Origin: CAZWKX01 sp964614095
GTDB lineage: Bacteria; Actinomycetota; Acidimicrobiia; Spongiisociales; UBA11373
NCBI GenBank assembly: GCA_964614095.1
Contig: CAZTJO010000007.1
Span: 9,528-73,527, forward strand
Reading direction: 5' to 3'
DNA length: 64,000 nt
Position numbers and translations under genes: made by a program. Numbering within the stretch: position 1 is the stretch's first letter; every line of letters begins with the position of its first letter. Below the pieces are notes generated by a model, which saw only the letters and a program-made list of their open reading frames with translations, ran no database searches and had not been told where the DNA came from. Below, one piece after another: positions 51,753-59,800 of this stretch.

Positions 51753-52610
51753 CTATTCGGGGCCGGCCGGGGCCGGCCCCTGCCGCCGCTGTCTCGCCAT
51801 CAGCACCTCGTAGAGGGCCCGGCGGCGAATACCCCTTTCCGCGGCAACGATACGGCATGCCTCCGACGGCGACGCCCCCGCGGAAACCAGCTCATCGACA
51901 AGATCGAGCGCGCTCCCCATGTCGGGAGGCGCCTCGGCGGCTCCCCCGATGACGAGGGTGACCTCGCCGCGGGCCGGTGACTCCGCCCAGTGGTCGGCGG
52001 CGCCGGCCAGTGTCCCCCGCCATACCTCCTCGTGAACCTTGGTCAGCTCGCGGCAGACCACACAAGGCCGGTCGGGACCCAGGGCATCGCGCAGATCGGC
52101 GAGATCACCGGCAAGGCGGCCCGGAGCACAGAAGAGGATCACCGTGCGCGCCTCGGCGGCCAGCTCCTCGATGCGGGCGGCGCGGCGCTCGCCGCGGCGG
52201 GGCAGGAATCCCTCAAAGACGAACCGGTCGGCGGGCAGGCCCGACACCGCCGCAGCCAGCGTCACCGCGCTGGGTCCCGGCACCCCGGTGACCGCGGCAC
52301 CCACCGACGAGGCGATACGCACCGCGCTGAGACCGGGATCGGAGATGGCCGGCGTACCGGCGTCGGTGAGCAGCGCCACGGTGTCTCCCGCCTCGAGACG
52401 TGCCTTCAGCTCGCCGGCCCGATCGGCCTCGTTGCCAGCAAAATAGGAGTGCAACGGAGCCTTCACACCAAGATGTCGGAGGAGGATGTGCGCCCGCCGG
52501 GTGTCCTCGGCGTAAACAAGGTCGGCGGCGCCGAGCACCTCGGCGAGACGGGGGGCGGCATCGCCCAGATTGCCGATGGGCCCGGCGCAGAGGATCAGCG
52601 TTCCCGGCAC
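51753..52610 (-). CDS. rsmI: 16S rRNA (cytidine-1402-2'-O)-methyltransferase
   Basis: 285 residues, tetrapyrrole-methylase fold. 'LILCAGPIGNLGDAAPRLAE', 'VYAEDTRRAHILLRHLG', 'LLTDAGTPAISDPGL', 'GVPGPSAVTLAAAVSGLPAD', 'FCAPGRLAGDLADL' and 'CRELTKVHEEVWRGTL' are typical RsmI. GTG 52610 chosen. Divergent from the bL37 ORF. Confidence 0.94.
   Translation of the reverse strand: MPGTLILCAGPIGNLGDAAPRLAEVLGAADLVYAEDTRRAHILLRHLGVKAPLHSYFAGNEADRAGELKARLEAGDTVALLTDAGTPAISDPGLSAVRIASSVGAAVTGVPGPSAVTLAAAVSGLPADRFVFEGFLPRRGERRAARIEELAAEARTVILFCAPGRLAGDLADLRDALGPDRPCVVCRELTKVHEEVWRGTLAGAADHWAESPARGEVTLVIGGAAEAPPDMGSALDLVDELVSAGASPSEACRIVAAERGIRRRALYEVLMARQRRQGPAPAGPE
51759..51780. terminator. GC-rich inverted repeat at the AbrB/rsmI convergence
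   Basis: GGGGCCGGCC (51759-51768) and GGCCGGCCCC (51771-51780) form a strong palindrome 18 bp after the AbrB-type stop. It lies inside the 3' end of rsmI, so it would terminate the plus-strand transcript. No T-run. Confidence 0.55.
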
Positions 52611-52674
52611 ACGGCGAGCATAGACGGGCCGCGATGGAGGATTCCGCCCCGACTGCTGGTACCCTCCCCCGGTC

Positions 52675-52761
52675 ATGGCCAAAGCAAAACGCCGCAAGCT
52701 GCGCGCCCGCAGAAACAAGGCCAATCACGGCCGCCGCCCTAACGCCGGACGGGGCAACTAG
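52675..52761 (+). CDS. ribosomal protein bL37-like small basic protein
   Basis: 28 codons from ATG 52675: an N-terminal Lys/Arg-rich segment (MAKAKRRKLRARRNK) followed by 'ANHGRRPNAGRGN'. This matches, from memory, the very short actinobacterial 50S protein bL37, which carries an ANHGKRPN-type motif. TACCCT at 52660-52665 nine bases upstream suggests a near-leaderless transcript. Too short for usual gene calls. Its stop shares CTAG (52758-52761) with the convergent membrane protein gene. Confidence 0.72.
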   Translation: MAKAKRRKLRARRNKANHGRRPNAGRGN

Positions 52762-53303
52762 GCCGTGTTCGTCCCCGTGTTCCCTGCAGAGGGTTTTGGC
52801 GCGCTCAAAAAGCCCGGACTCTTTACGGCGAGCAACGACCCGAAAGTAACGATGGCGCCGGCGGCCAGGCCGACGTAGACGCCGGCGGCGCGGCCTATTC
52901 CGATGTCCAGGCCGAGGTCCGCCAGTGTCAAACCGCTGGCTTCAAGGTCTCGCACCAGAGCCTGGAACTCTTCATCGAGATCCACCCCCACGAGCACCTT
53001 GACGAGGATCACGACGGTGCCGATGGCGGCCAGCAGGAATGCCAGCTGCTTGGCGGTGGTATCACGCACCCTGAGGTGGGGCAATTCGAACACTTTGGCC
53101 GCCACCACCAGTGCCCCCGCCAGAACCAAGATTGTGCCCAACATGGTCAGCGTGAAATCCCAGAAGTAGTAGTTCCGAACAAAGTTCGGGATGCCGGGGC
53201 CGAGTTCTCGGTGCCGGAACCACGGCAAAAAGAGAGCGGCCACCAGGACCAAGCCGCCGCCCAAGGCGAGAATCTGCCCCACCGATCTCCTGCTGCTCCG
53301 CAT
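52758..53303 (-). CDS. small four-helix membrane protein A
   Basis: 181 residues with about four TM helices: 'ALGGGLVLVAALFLPWF', 'TMLGTILVLAGALVVAA', 'LAFLLAAIGTVVILVKVLVG', 'AAGVYVGLAAGAIVTFGSL'. The same four-helix pattern and the LxLFLPWF-like first-helix end are seen in the next two genes. ATG 53303 (GGAGG closely upstream) or TTG 53312. No known family. Confidence 0.72.
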   Translation of the reverse strand: MRSSRRSVGQILALGGGLVLVAALFLPWFRHRELGPGIPNFVRNYYFWDFTLTMLGTILVLAGALVVAAKVFELPHLRVRDTTAKQLAFLLAAIGTVVILVKVLVGVDLDEEFQALVRDLEASGLTLADLGLDIGIGRAAGVYVGLAAGAIVTFGSLLAVKSPGFLSAPKPSAGNTGTNTA

Positions 53304-53364
53304 GGCCTCCAACCTTCAACTGCAGAATCACCAACATTCTGACAGGCCAGACCGCCGGGCACGA

Positions 53365-53390
53365 CTGAGGGCCGCTGCGGCGGCCCTCAG
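53365..53390 (-). terminator. hairpin terminator between membrane genes B and A
   Basis: CTGAGGGCCGC (53365-53375) and GCGGCCCTCAG (53380-53390) form an 11-bp perfect stem with a 4-base loop, 20 bp after the end of gene B (minus strand) and upstream of gene A. No T-run. Confidence 0.65.
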
Positions 53391-53410
53391 AAGTATTGGT
53401 GCTGTGATCT

Positions 53411-53905
53411 CTAAGCCGGAGGAGGCGGAGGAGGAGGCGGAGCACCGCCGCCGCCAAACGACCTGAAGTCGTCGGCATCGGGGAGCCCGATACCGCGGCC
53501 CTTCATAGCCGTGAAGGTTCCGAACAAGGTGACGCCTGCACAGACAACGGCCACGAAGATACCCCACTTCCGTGATATCCCGTGCCAGCCAACAAGAAGC
53601 TGTATGACGATGAGCAATGTGCCGAGTGCAACCAGCATCAGGGCGAATTGCTCCGCTTTGATGGTCCCGATCTTGATGTCGGTGACGCCGAGGCTCTTGA
53701 GAGCCAGAATCACCACACCGGCGAGTGCTAGAACTAGCCCGATCCAGACCCAATTGTGGTCCCAGCCATTCGTGGAGTAGCCAATGTATCCGTATCCTTC
53801 GACGCTCCCTCCCTCGCCAAAGAAGGGAAAGAAGCTGCTCACGAATAGCGCAAGACCCCCGCCAAGCGCAATCTTGTCTCCATTGGAGAGCTTGCTGAAA
53901 TCCAT
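53411..53905 (-). CDS. small four-helix membrane protein B with poly-Pro tail
   Basis: 164 residues. TM helices 'ALGGGLALFVSSFFPFFG', 'WVWIGLVLALAGVVILALK', 'FALMLVALGTLLIVIQLLV' and 'WGIFVAVVCAGVTLFGTF'. The C-terminus is 'FGGGGAPPPPPPPPA', likely cytosolic and a possible interaction tail. ATG 53905 chosen over upstream open frame. Paralogue-like to genes A and C. Confidence 0.72.
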   Translation of the reverse strand: MDFSKLSNGDKIALGGGLALFVSSFFPFFGEGGSVEGYGYIGYSTNGWDHNWVWIGLVLALAGVVILALKSLGVTDIKIGTIKAEQFALMLVALGTLLIVIQLLVGWHGISRKWGIFVAVVCAGVTLFGTFTAMKGRGIGLPDADDFRSFGGGGAPPPPPPPPA

Positions 53906-54020
53906 ACTCTCTGATCTTCCTCTCGACGACGCAACCATTCTGGCATAGCATTCCCGGCGCTGCCGGGCATGCCAAACAAACCATTTGGCGAACGGGCAGA
54001 GCCTAGAAGCAGCCGAGTGT

Positions 54021-54479
54021 CTAAGTCGGGTCATCGTGTGGCGGCGGCGGCACGTACCCGGGCGGTGGGGCCGATCCGAAACACGCCAGAGCGCTCCCCG
54101 CCACGGCGATCACACCGGCGACCGCTCCCAGGTAGACGCCGATACCGCGGGCGCCCTCGGCGTACACCGCTCCACCGTAGGCCACGTCATGGCCGGCCAC
54201 CAGCTGGATCAAGAGCAGGATCGTGCCCGCAGCGGTAAGGGCAAGCGGCGCCAGGCGCAGCCAGGGTGAGCGCACCTCGGGGTTGCGCACCACATCGACG
54301 ACGGTCACCACCCCGAGGATGACGAGGACCGAGCCGATGATGGCGAGTCCAAAATCGAAGGCATTGCCACTGGTGGGGTCAAGACCCTCACCCTCGACGG
54401 TGAACCAGGTGAGAAAGAGGCTCACCACCAGCACCGCGCCGGCAGCCAGCGCCGCCGTCAGGCCGATCGATCGCCTCAC
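54021..54479 (-). CDS. small four-helix membrane protein C
   Basis: 152 residues. Helices 'LTAALAAGAVLVVSLFLTWF', 'FDFGLAIIGSVLVILGVVTV', 'APLALTAAGTILLLIQLVAG' and 'GIGVYLGAVAGVIAVAGSAL'; a short Pro-rich tail 'PPPGYVPPPPHD'. GTG 54479 is preceded by GAGGAGG at six bases and is preferred over GTG 54494. Third of the tandem set. Confidence 0.72.
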   Translation of the reverse strand: MRRSIGLTAALAAGAVLVVSLFLTWFTVEGEGLDPTSGNAFDFGLAIIGSVLVILGVVTVVDVVRNPEVRSPWLRLAPLALTAAGTILLLIQLVAGHDVAYGGAVYAEGARGIGVYLGAVAGVIAVAGSALACFGSAPPPGYVPPPPHDDPT

Positions 54480-54523
54480 TGCACACCTCCTCACCAGGTA
54501 TACCGTCGCCGGCGCCCAGATGG

Positions 54524-55867
54524 TTACGCCGCTTCTTCCTCCACCTGGAGCGCCAGCACCTGCACGAAATACTCGCCCACGGCCCGATCACCAGCGGCGA
54601 TGAAAAGCACCGACGACCCGCTCCGCTGCACAAAGGCGAAATCGGTGCCGAGGAAGGTGGTGCTCTGTGCGTCCCTGTCGACGGAACCCTGGCCGACGGC
54701 CATGGTGGCGTCGACCGATTCGACGAGGGCCGCCTCCAGCTCTTCGGCATCGGTGGGGCTGTCTCCCACAAAGAGGTAGGCGAAGGCGACGTCGGTTCCG
54801 TTCCACATCACACGGTAGGCGTCGCCGCCCCATCCGGCGGAAGCCACCACCGCCTCACCATTGCTGACGCCATCGAGCAGGTAGATACGCAGCGCCCACT
54901 CGCCGTAGATGCCCTCCTCATAGATCTCATAGCCGTCGACCGGCGTGGCGGCAAGCTGCACTTCCGCGGCCGGCTCCCGCCGGAAATAGCTCTCGGGGTG
55001 TATGACCTGCTCAACGGTGGTGGGCAGGTACTCGTAGGCCTGGTTGATGCCGGCAATGCCCTGGTCGGCAACCAGCCGTTCCACAAAACCGAATCCCGTC
55101 TCGTAGGGGAACATGAGGTCTTCGCTGAACCAATCGGGGAGGCTGTCCATGACCGAAGTGTCGTATTCCATCGCTTCGGTCACCACAGCCATCTGCTCAC
55201 TGACCGGTAGTTCCTGCATATAGAGGATCTCGAAGTACGTTGCATCGCCCTCGACGAGTGACAACACCGCGGTTGCTTCGTGGTACCGCTCCTGGACGTA
55301 CAACTCATCGAGAACCGATCCAAACCCGTAATGCTGATCGGTAAGGGCATGAATCAGTTCATGAACCACGATGATCTTTGAGAGTGGGGAGATCTCTTCG
55401 CCGCCCATGACGACGATCTCGCCGGTTTCGTCGTCGTAGAAGCCGGCCACCTGCTCGGCATAAAGATCCTCGATCGCCTGCGCCAGATCTACGTCGTCGG
55501 GCAGGATGCCGATCAGCCTGAAGAAGGCCTCATCGATGACAATCTCGCTCGGATCGATGTCCTCCTCGATCATCTCCCGAACCCGCTCGGACAGCTCGGC
55601 GGCGGAGAGCACGGCAACATCGATCGGTTCGAGAAACTCGAGTCCGCGCAGATCCTCGGTGATGGTCATGAGCTCCCGAACGGTGCCCTCGATGTCGCTG
55701 GGCGACGCCGTCGTCGGCAGGGGAGCTTCGGAGGTTGCCGTCTGGGCCACGGTGGTGGTGGAGGCGGCGTCGTCACCCTCCGGCACCGTCGTCGTGGTGT
55801 CTGCGGCAGAGTCGCCGCAGGCGACAAAAAGAAGGGCAGCCGCGATGAGGGCGGCAAGACGTTTCAT
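54524..55867 (-). CDS. secreted zinc-metallopeptidase-like lipoprotein
   Basis: 447 residues. Signal peptide with lipobox 'LLFVAC', then a Thr/Ser-rich linker ('DTTTTVPEGDDAASTTTVAQ'), a helical segment, and the HExxH zinc motif in 'VVHELIHALTDQHYGF'. A 'YHEATAVLSLVEGDATYFEI' block about 35 residues later may give the third ligand (Glu). Zinc peptidase (gluzincin-like). ATG 55867 has AAGGAGG upstream. Probably anchored outside the cell. Confidence 0.82.
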   Translation of the reverse strand: MKRLAALIAAALLFVACGDSAADTTTTVPEGDDAASTTTVAQTATSEAPLPTTASPSDIEGTVRELMTITEDLRGLEFLEPIDVAVLSAAELSERVREMIEEDIDPSEIVIDEAFFRLIGILPDDVDLAQAIEDLYAEQVAGFYDDETGEIVVMGGEEISPLSKIIVVHELIHALTDQHYGFGSVLDELYVQERYHEATAVLSLVEGDATYFEILYMQELPVSEQMAVVTEAMEYDTSVMDSLPDWFSEDLMFPYETGFGFVERLVADQGIAGINQAYEYLPTTVEQVIHPESYFRREPAAEVQLAATPVDGYEIYEEGIYGEWALRIYLLDGVSNGEAVVASAGWGGDAYRVMWNGTDVAFAYLFVGDSPTDAEELEAALVESVDATMAVGQGSVDRDAQSTTFLGTDFAFVQRSGSSVLFIAAGDRAVGEYFVQVLALQVEEEAA

Positions 55868-55931
55868 CCGAGAAGACCTCCTTGGAGCGAACACAGAGTA
55901 CCCGGGCCCCAGGCCTGGGACGCGGGTCTGT

Positions 55932-56900
55932 TCAACGCCGGCCCGAAGCCGTCCAGTAGGCGCCGATACGATGCACAAAGTCTTCGGGTATCTCGGCATA
56001 CAGGCGGGCGCCCAAGTCGCGGCCTGCCGCCTGCCTCTCCCGGCGCTCCTCGGCAAGGATTGCCAACAGCAGGCGCCGTTCGCTTGCCTCCCCCACCGGC
56101 GCGGGCCCTGCGGAGACGATCTCCTCAAGACGGGCCAGATCGTGCTCGTCCCCGAGCATCTCGGCCAGCCCGTCAAACGAAGCGACCGTGGCGCTCATGA
56201 CCGGTGGCCACAGCGGCACGAGCGTCTCCATCTGATAACTCAGGTACTTGACCCGCTTGCGCCACTCGTGAAACACGCCGGTCGACGACCGCCGGCAGGC
56301 GGCGGCATAGCCGGCGCAGCCGCGGCGATAGACCCGCTGCAGTCCCCCGGCTATGGAGGCGAAACAATCGGGTATGGCCGCCTCGGCATCCCAGCCGGCA
56401 AAACGCCGACGGCTGCATCGCAGTGTTGTGGCCACATCGGCCACAACCTGCGAATTGTCGGCGACGGCGGCGAAGGTCTCATCGCGGCGAGCAACGAGGC
56501 GGCGCCGCACGCTGGGAAAGGCGCCCGGGGCAAGCTGCCCGCGGTAACGCTCGACGATTCCATCGAGCAAGCGGACGAGTACGAAGCCGTCCCGGGCCGG
56601 GGCAAGGAGACGGGCGGTGTCGCGCAGCACCACGTTCTCCTGCCGGTAGGCGCGGTAGCCCACCGTGTCGCGCAGGAGGCGGATCATGGCTCGCACCCGT
56701 TTGAGCGCCTTACGCGCCTCGTGAACGCCTTCGTTGCGGTCGACCAGCGGGTCGCCCAAGACATCAACGGCATACCCGAGCCGTTCCACGCAGATGCGCT
56801 GCACCGCCCCGCCGATGTTTTCCATCGGTCCGATGCCGTGGCGACTCGGCGCCGGCAAAACCTCGTCGGAAGGATGAAATGGAAAGTGCAGGTGCATCAT
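55932..56900 (-). CDS. CHAD-domain protein
   Basis: 322 residues. Two helical repeats of the CHAD fold with conserved His and basic residues: 'VHEARKALKRVRAMIRLLRD' and 'FHEWRKRVKYLSYQMETLVP', plus 'LAEMLGDEHDLARLEEIV'. CHAD domains bind polyphosphate. No CYTH partner is fused. ATG 56900. The nearby ppx is not adjacent, but both could act on polyphosphate. Confidence 0.88.
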   Translation of the reverse strand: MMHLHFPFHPSDEVLPAPSRHGIGPMENIGGAVQRICVERLGYAVDVLGDPLVDRNEGVHEARKALKRVRAMIRLLRDTVGYRAYRQENVVLRDTARLLAPARDGFVLVRLLDGIVERYRGQLAPGAFPSVRRRLVARRDETFAAVADNSQVVADVATTLRCSRRRFAGWDAEAAIPDCFASIAGGLQRVYRRGCAGYAAACRRSSTGVFHEWRKRVKYLSYQMETLVPLWPPVMSATVASFDGLAEMLGDEHDLARLEEIVSAGPAPVGEASERRLLLAILAEERRERQAAGRDLGARLYAEIPEDFVHRIGAYWTASGRR

Positions 56901-56997
56901 CTACCTCGCCGCCGGCTGCCTCCTGTTCGGCATCGAGTAGAGGGACGACCGGGGCACGCCTCCCCGCGACACGCCCCGGCCGTCTCTGGTCCTCAGG

Positions 56998-57717
56998 CTA
57001 TCCGCCGATCATGCAGGTGGTAACCAAGGTCAGAAGCTCTGGGAAGGCGGAGATGTCGAACTCGGCGCCCGAGAGGGCCGAGGCCAGGAATGCCGGTAGC
57101 AGCGCGGCGCCCATCTCATCGGTGATGCCGGCGCCAATGCAGTCGGCGGTCTCCGCGGGGAGACCTTCGGCGGCCATGACATCGGCCATGAACTGGGCCG
57201 GGTCAGAGACGCAAGTGGCCACCACCTGCTGGAAACCTGCGGCCGCTTCCGGGTCGTCCAGCGGATTGAAGGTCTCTCCCGACAACTGGGCCGAAACGGT
57301 CATCCCGACAAAGTCCTCGCCAAGCGTCGTGGCCATACACTGGGCGTCGGCCTCCGGAAATCCGCCGTCCGCCAGCATTTCGCCCATAAAGGCGACGGCG
57401 TCCAAACACGAGAGGTAGACACCAGTGAAGGTGTCACGCTCATCGTCGGTCATGCCGGCCCCGGTCGTAGTGAGATCCATCAGGTCTTCAGCGTCCGGAG
57501 TGACTCCCAGCTCTGTGAGGCGGTCCATGCCGTACTCGTCCATAAGCCCGTCGACCATACACTGGGCATCGTCGGGATCCTGTAGCGGATTCTCGAGGCT
57601 CTCATCGGCGAGAATCGCCGTCACCAGATCATCAGCGAACTCGTCTTCGGCGTCGTCGCCACAGGCGACGGCCACGAGCATCACCGCCAGCACCAAATAG
57701 ATGAGCCGTTTCATCAT
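56998..57717 (-). CDS. cysteine-pair-repeat lipoprotein 1
   Basis: 239 residues. Signal peptide and lipobox 'AVACGDDAEDE', then three repeats of about 60-65 residues, each with two Cys about 46-52 residues apart ('DAQCMVDGLMDEYGMDRLTE ... VYLSC', 'AQCMATTLGEDFVG ... VATC', 'ADCIGAGITDEMGA ... VTTC'), joined by an acidic F-M-x2-M-x-A-x-G-type stretch. Six Cys would make three disulfides in an exported protein. Same family as the next two lipoproteins. ATG 57717 with GGAGGG upstream. Confidence 0.75.
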   Translation of the reverse strand: MMKRLIYLVLAVMLVAVACGDDAEDEFADDLVTAILADESLENPLQDPDDAQCMVDGLMDEYGMDRLTELGVTPDAEDLMDLTTTGAGMTDDERDTFTGVYLSCLDAVAFMGEMLADGGFPEADAQCMATTLGEDFVGMTVSAQLSGETFNPLDDPEAAAGFQQVVATCVSDPAQFMADVMAAEGLPAETADCIGAGITDEMGAALLPAFLASALSGAEFDISAFPELLTLVTTCMIGG

Positions 57718-57769
57718 GTCCCTCCACTCCCCATAGTCAGCGAACGGTGGCTGAGAAGGCTACACGGAT

Positions 57770-57790
57770 GGCAGGAAGCAGTATGCAGGG
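57770..57790. repeat. three 7-bp repeat units
   Basis: GGCAGGA, AGCAGTA, TGCAGGG follow one another at 57770-57790, upstream of lipoprotein 1 in the gap to lipoprotein 2. Same (N)GCAGNN unit as the larger arrays. The weak inverted repeat AGCCCG/CGGGCT (57794-57808) lies next to it. Confidence 0.45.
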
Positions 57791-57835
57791 CGAAGCCCGG
57801 ATCGGGCTGGGCCGGTGTCAGAGTTGGACTGATCC

Positions 57836-58369
57836 CTACGGCGCTGCACACTCCGCGTACAGACGATCTCGGATCTCGACGAGCTCAGGATCGTCGGCCG
57901 GATCGTATGTGTAGTCCCGGGAAGCAAGGATCAGAGCTCTCGAAAGCATGTCCGACTCGAGTATTCCGTCCGCGTAGCACTCGGCGACATCCTCAGTTAT
58001 CCCGTCTGCCACGAGCATCTGAACTCAGAAATCCCGGCCCACACAGCCCAACATGGCGTCGGCCAGCGTCTGCAGCTCTTCCTCGATCATCAGAGCCATG
58101 GCCCTGTCGGAGCCGACCACATCGTCCGGCGTAATACCAAGCTCGCTCAGCCGGGCGGCGCCGATCTCCTTCACAGACTCCTCGGCGGAGCACCGTGCCG
58201 TCGCCTCCACTGCAAAAGTACTGCTTGGATCGTCGTCCACCTGCAAGTCCGCGACGAACGCATCGATCACAGCCTGTTCCTCTTCGGTGAAGTCACCAGT
58301 GGCGTCGTCGCCACAGGCGACGGCCAGGAGCGTCACCGCCACCAGTAGGCAGAAGAGTCGCTTCAGCAC
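57836..58369 (-). pseudogene. cysteine-pair-repeat lipoprotein 2 with in-frame TGA
   Basis: From GTG 58369 (AGGAGGT upstream) the frame encodes a lipoprotein (lipobox 'LLAVACGDD'), first Cys-pair repeat 'ARCSAEESVKEIGAARLSEL ... LGCVGRDF', then TGA at 58025-58027, then without a frame change 'VQMLVADGITEDVAECYADG ... LYAECAAP' to the stop at 57836. The continuation aligns with the second repeat of the sister proteins, so one codon has become TGA. Two repeats rather than three. Pseudogene, readthrough, or a sequence error; not decided. Confidence 0.72.
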
Positions 58370-58414
58370 GGAGCGTGACCTCCTGTGATCGGCGGACCGT
58401 GGCTCTGAACGCCA

Positions 58415-58498
58415 CACAGAGGACAGAATGAAGTATGCAGATTGCAGAATGCAGAGTCCGGAGCTTCAAGTCCGGAGTTCTGAGTTCTGAATTCCGAA
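58415..58498. repeat. twelve 7-bp repeat units (STRR-like array)
   Basis: Read in one register this stretch is twelve heptamers: CACAGAG, GACAGAA, TGAAGTA, TGCAGAT, TGCAGAA, TGCAGAG, TCCGGAG, CTTCAAG, TCCGGAG, TTCTGAG, TTCTGAA, TTCCGAA. The loose unit is T-N-C-N-G-A-R. It resembles short tandemly repeated repetitive sequences of cyanobacteria, here between lipoprotein 2 and the Mth938-like gene. AT-richer than its surroundings. Confidence 0.6.
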
Positions 58499-58555
58499 TC
58501 GGTGAGGGCCTGAGGGGCGAAGTGCCAGAGGACTCCGATCGCTATCTTCAGTTGC

Positions 58556-58900
58556 ATGAAGCTCACCGGCTACCGTCACGGCTACATCGAGGTCGACGGT
58601 GTGGTGGAGCGCCGCGACCTGATCATCATCGGCGAAGCCCTGCACCGGAACTGGCGGCGGCAGCAGGGCCACCTGCTGCACCTCGACGATCTGGAGCCCG
58701 TGCTCGCCGAACCTCCAGACGTCCTCGTGATCGGCACCGGATCCAGGGGGGTGATGAGATGCGAGCCGGAACTTGCCGCAGCCCTCGCCGAGCAGGGCAT
58801 CACCGCCGAGATAATGCCCACCGCAAAGGCGATGGTGCGCTTCAACGAGCTGGTGGAACAGGGCGCAAACGTGGCTGCCGCGCTGCACTTGACGTGTTGA
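58556..58900 (+). CDS. Mth938/NDUFAF3-family domain protein
   Basis: 114 residues; 'VEVDGVVERRDLIIIG'-like start, 'DVLVIGTGSRGVMRCEPELA' and 'LAEQGITAEIMPTAKAMVRF' with the 'AVRxxN' end, all typical of the Mth938 domain (DUF498). Family members assist respiratory complex I assembly in mitochondria; bacterial role is unknown. ATG 58556. The gene ends at the first unit of a heptamer array. Confidence 0.82.
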   Translation: MKLTGYRHGYIEVDGVVERRDLIIIGEALHRNWRRQQGHLLHLDDLEPVLAEPPDVLVIGTGSRGVMRCEPELAAALAEQGITAEIMPTAKAMVRFNELVEQGANVAAALHLTC

Positions 58901-58927
58901 ACAGAATGCAGAACGCAGAATGCATAG
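58900..58927. repeat. four 7-bp repeat units
   Basis: AACAGAA, TGCAGAA, CGCAGAA, TGCATAG run in register from the last base of the Mth938-like stop. The unit is the same as in the 58415 array. It lies in the gap to lipoprotein 3. Confidence 0.5.
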
Positions 58928-58953
58928 AACGGGCCGCGCTGTAGGCGGTCTGT

Positions 58954-59718
58954 CTACTGAGGGTATTGCTCCAGACAGCTCGTCATGAGGTCGACGAACT
59001 CCAGGCTTTCCATCGGGTCCGGCTCCTCCCCGGCGAGAGCGGATGGCACCAGGCTCGCCATGATCTCATCGCTCAGACCTGCTACCACGCACCCAATTAG
59101 CTCCTCGGACGCTCCCTGCTGCCTCGCCATCTCCTCGATCCCGGCGCGGTAATCGATACATGCGAGGAAAGCTGCGGTGACGTTGTCGAGGACCGCCGGG
59201 TCGGCGGTGGGATCGAATTCCTCGCCGGCAAGCTGAGCCAGAACGGCGCTCTCGCCCACCCAAGTGTCGATCGAATCCACAAAACAGCGGCCCTCATCCT
59301 CGGGGACGTCGGCAGGGACGAGGAAGCTGAGGAGAACCGCCCCGTCAACACAGAAGAAGAGCACGTCCACGGCGGTGGTCCGCTCCTCGGCGGTCATGCC
59401 GGCTCCCAGCACCGCCAGATCGCCGAGATTCGCCGCCTCTGGGGTGATCCCCAGCTCAGCAAGACGGGTGAGCCCAAACTTGCCAACCAGGCCCTCGGCG
59501 GTGCATTGAGCACCAGCGGCCGCCTGCACCCCGGCGTCCTCCGTAGCCATTGCCGCGGCCAAGGCGTCGGCGGCGGCCTGTTCCTCGGCCGTCAAGGCAG
59601 CCACCGTCGTCTCCGTACTGGTCGACAAAGTGGACTCGCCACCCCCGAACACCGAGTTCTCTCCTCCGCAGGCGGAGAGAACCAGCAGGAAAACCAATAG
59701 GACACAAAATCGGGTCAT
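58954..59718 (-). CDS. cysteine-pair-repeat lipoprotein 3
   Basis: 254 residues. Lipobox 'LVLSACGGENS', a Ser/Thr-rich linker, then three Cys-pair repeats ('AQCTAEGLVGKFGLTRLAEL ... FFC', 'GRCFVDSIDTWVGES ... LACID', 'IGCVVAGLSDEIMAS ... TSCLEQ'). Homologous to lipoproteins 1 and 2. The 'CGGENSVFGGGES' start is also echoed in the partial lipoprotein at the window's right end. ATG 59718. Confidence 0.75.
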   Translation of the reverse strand: MTRFCVLLVFLLVLSACGGENSVFGGGESTLSTSTETTVAALTAEEQAAADALAAAMATEDAGVQAAAGAQCTAEGLVGKFGLTRLAELGITPEAANLGDLAVLGAGMTAEERTTAVDVLFFCVDGAVLLSFLVPADVPEDEGRCFVDSIDTWVGESAVLAQLAGEEFDPTADPAVLDNVTAAFLACIDYRAGIEEMARQQGASEELIGCVVAGLSDEIMASLVPSALAGEEPDPMESLEFVDLMTSCLEQYPQ

Positions 59719-59800
59719 TTCGGATCATCCCCCAAAGCGCCACTTACCACGAGCGCAGAGTAGCCGTGGAACGAGCTGTTGGGGCAGGTGCGAGCGCAAA

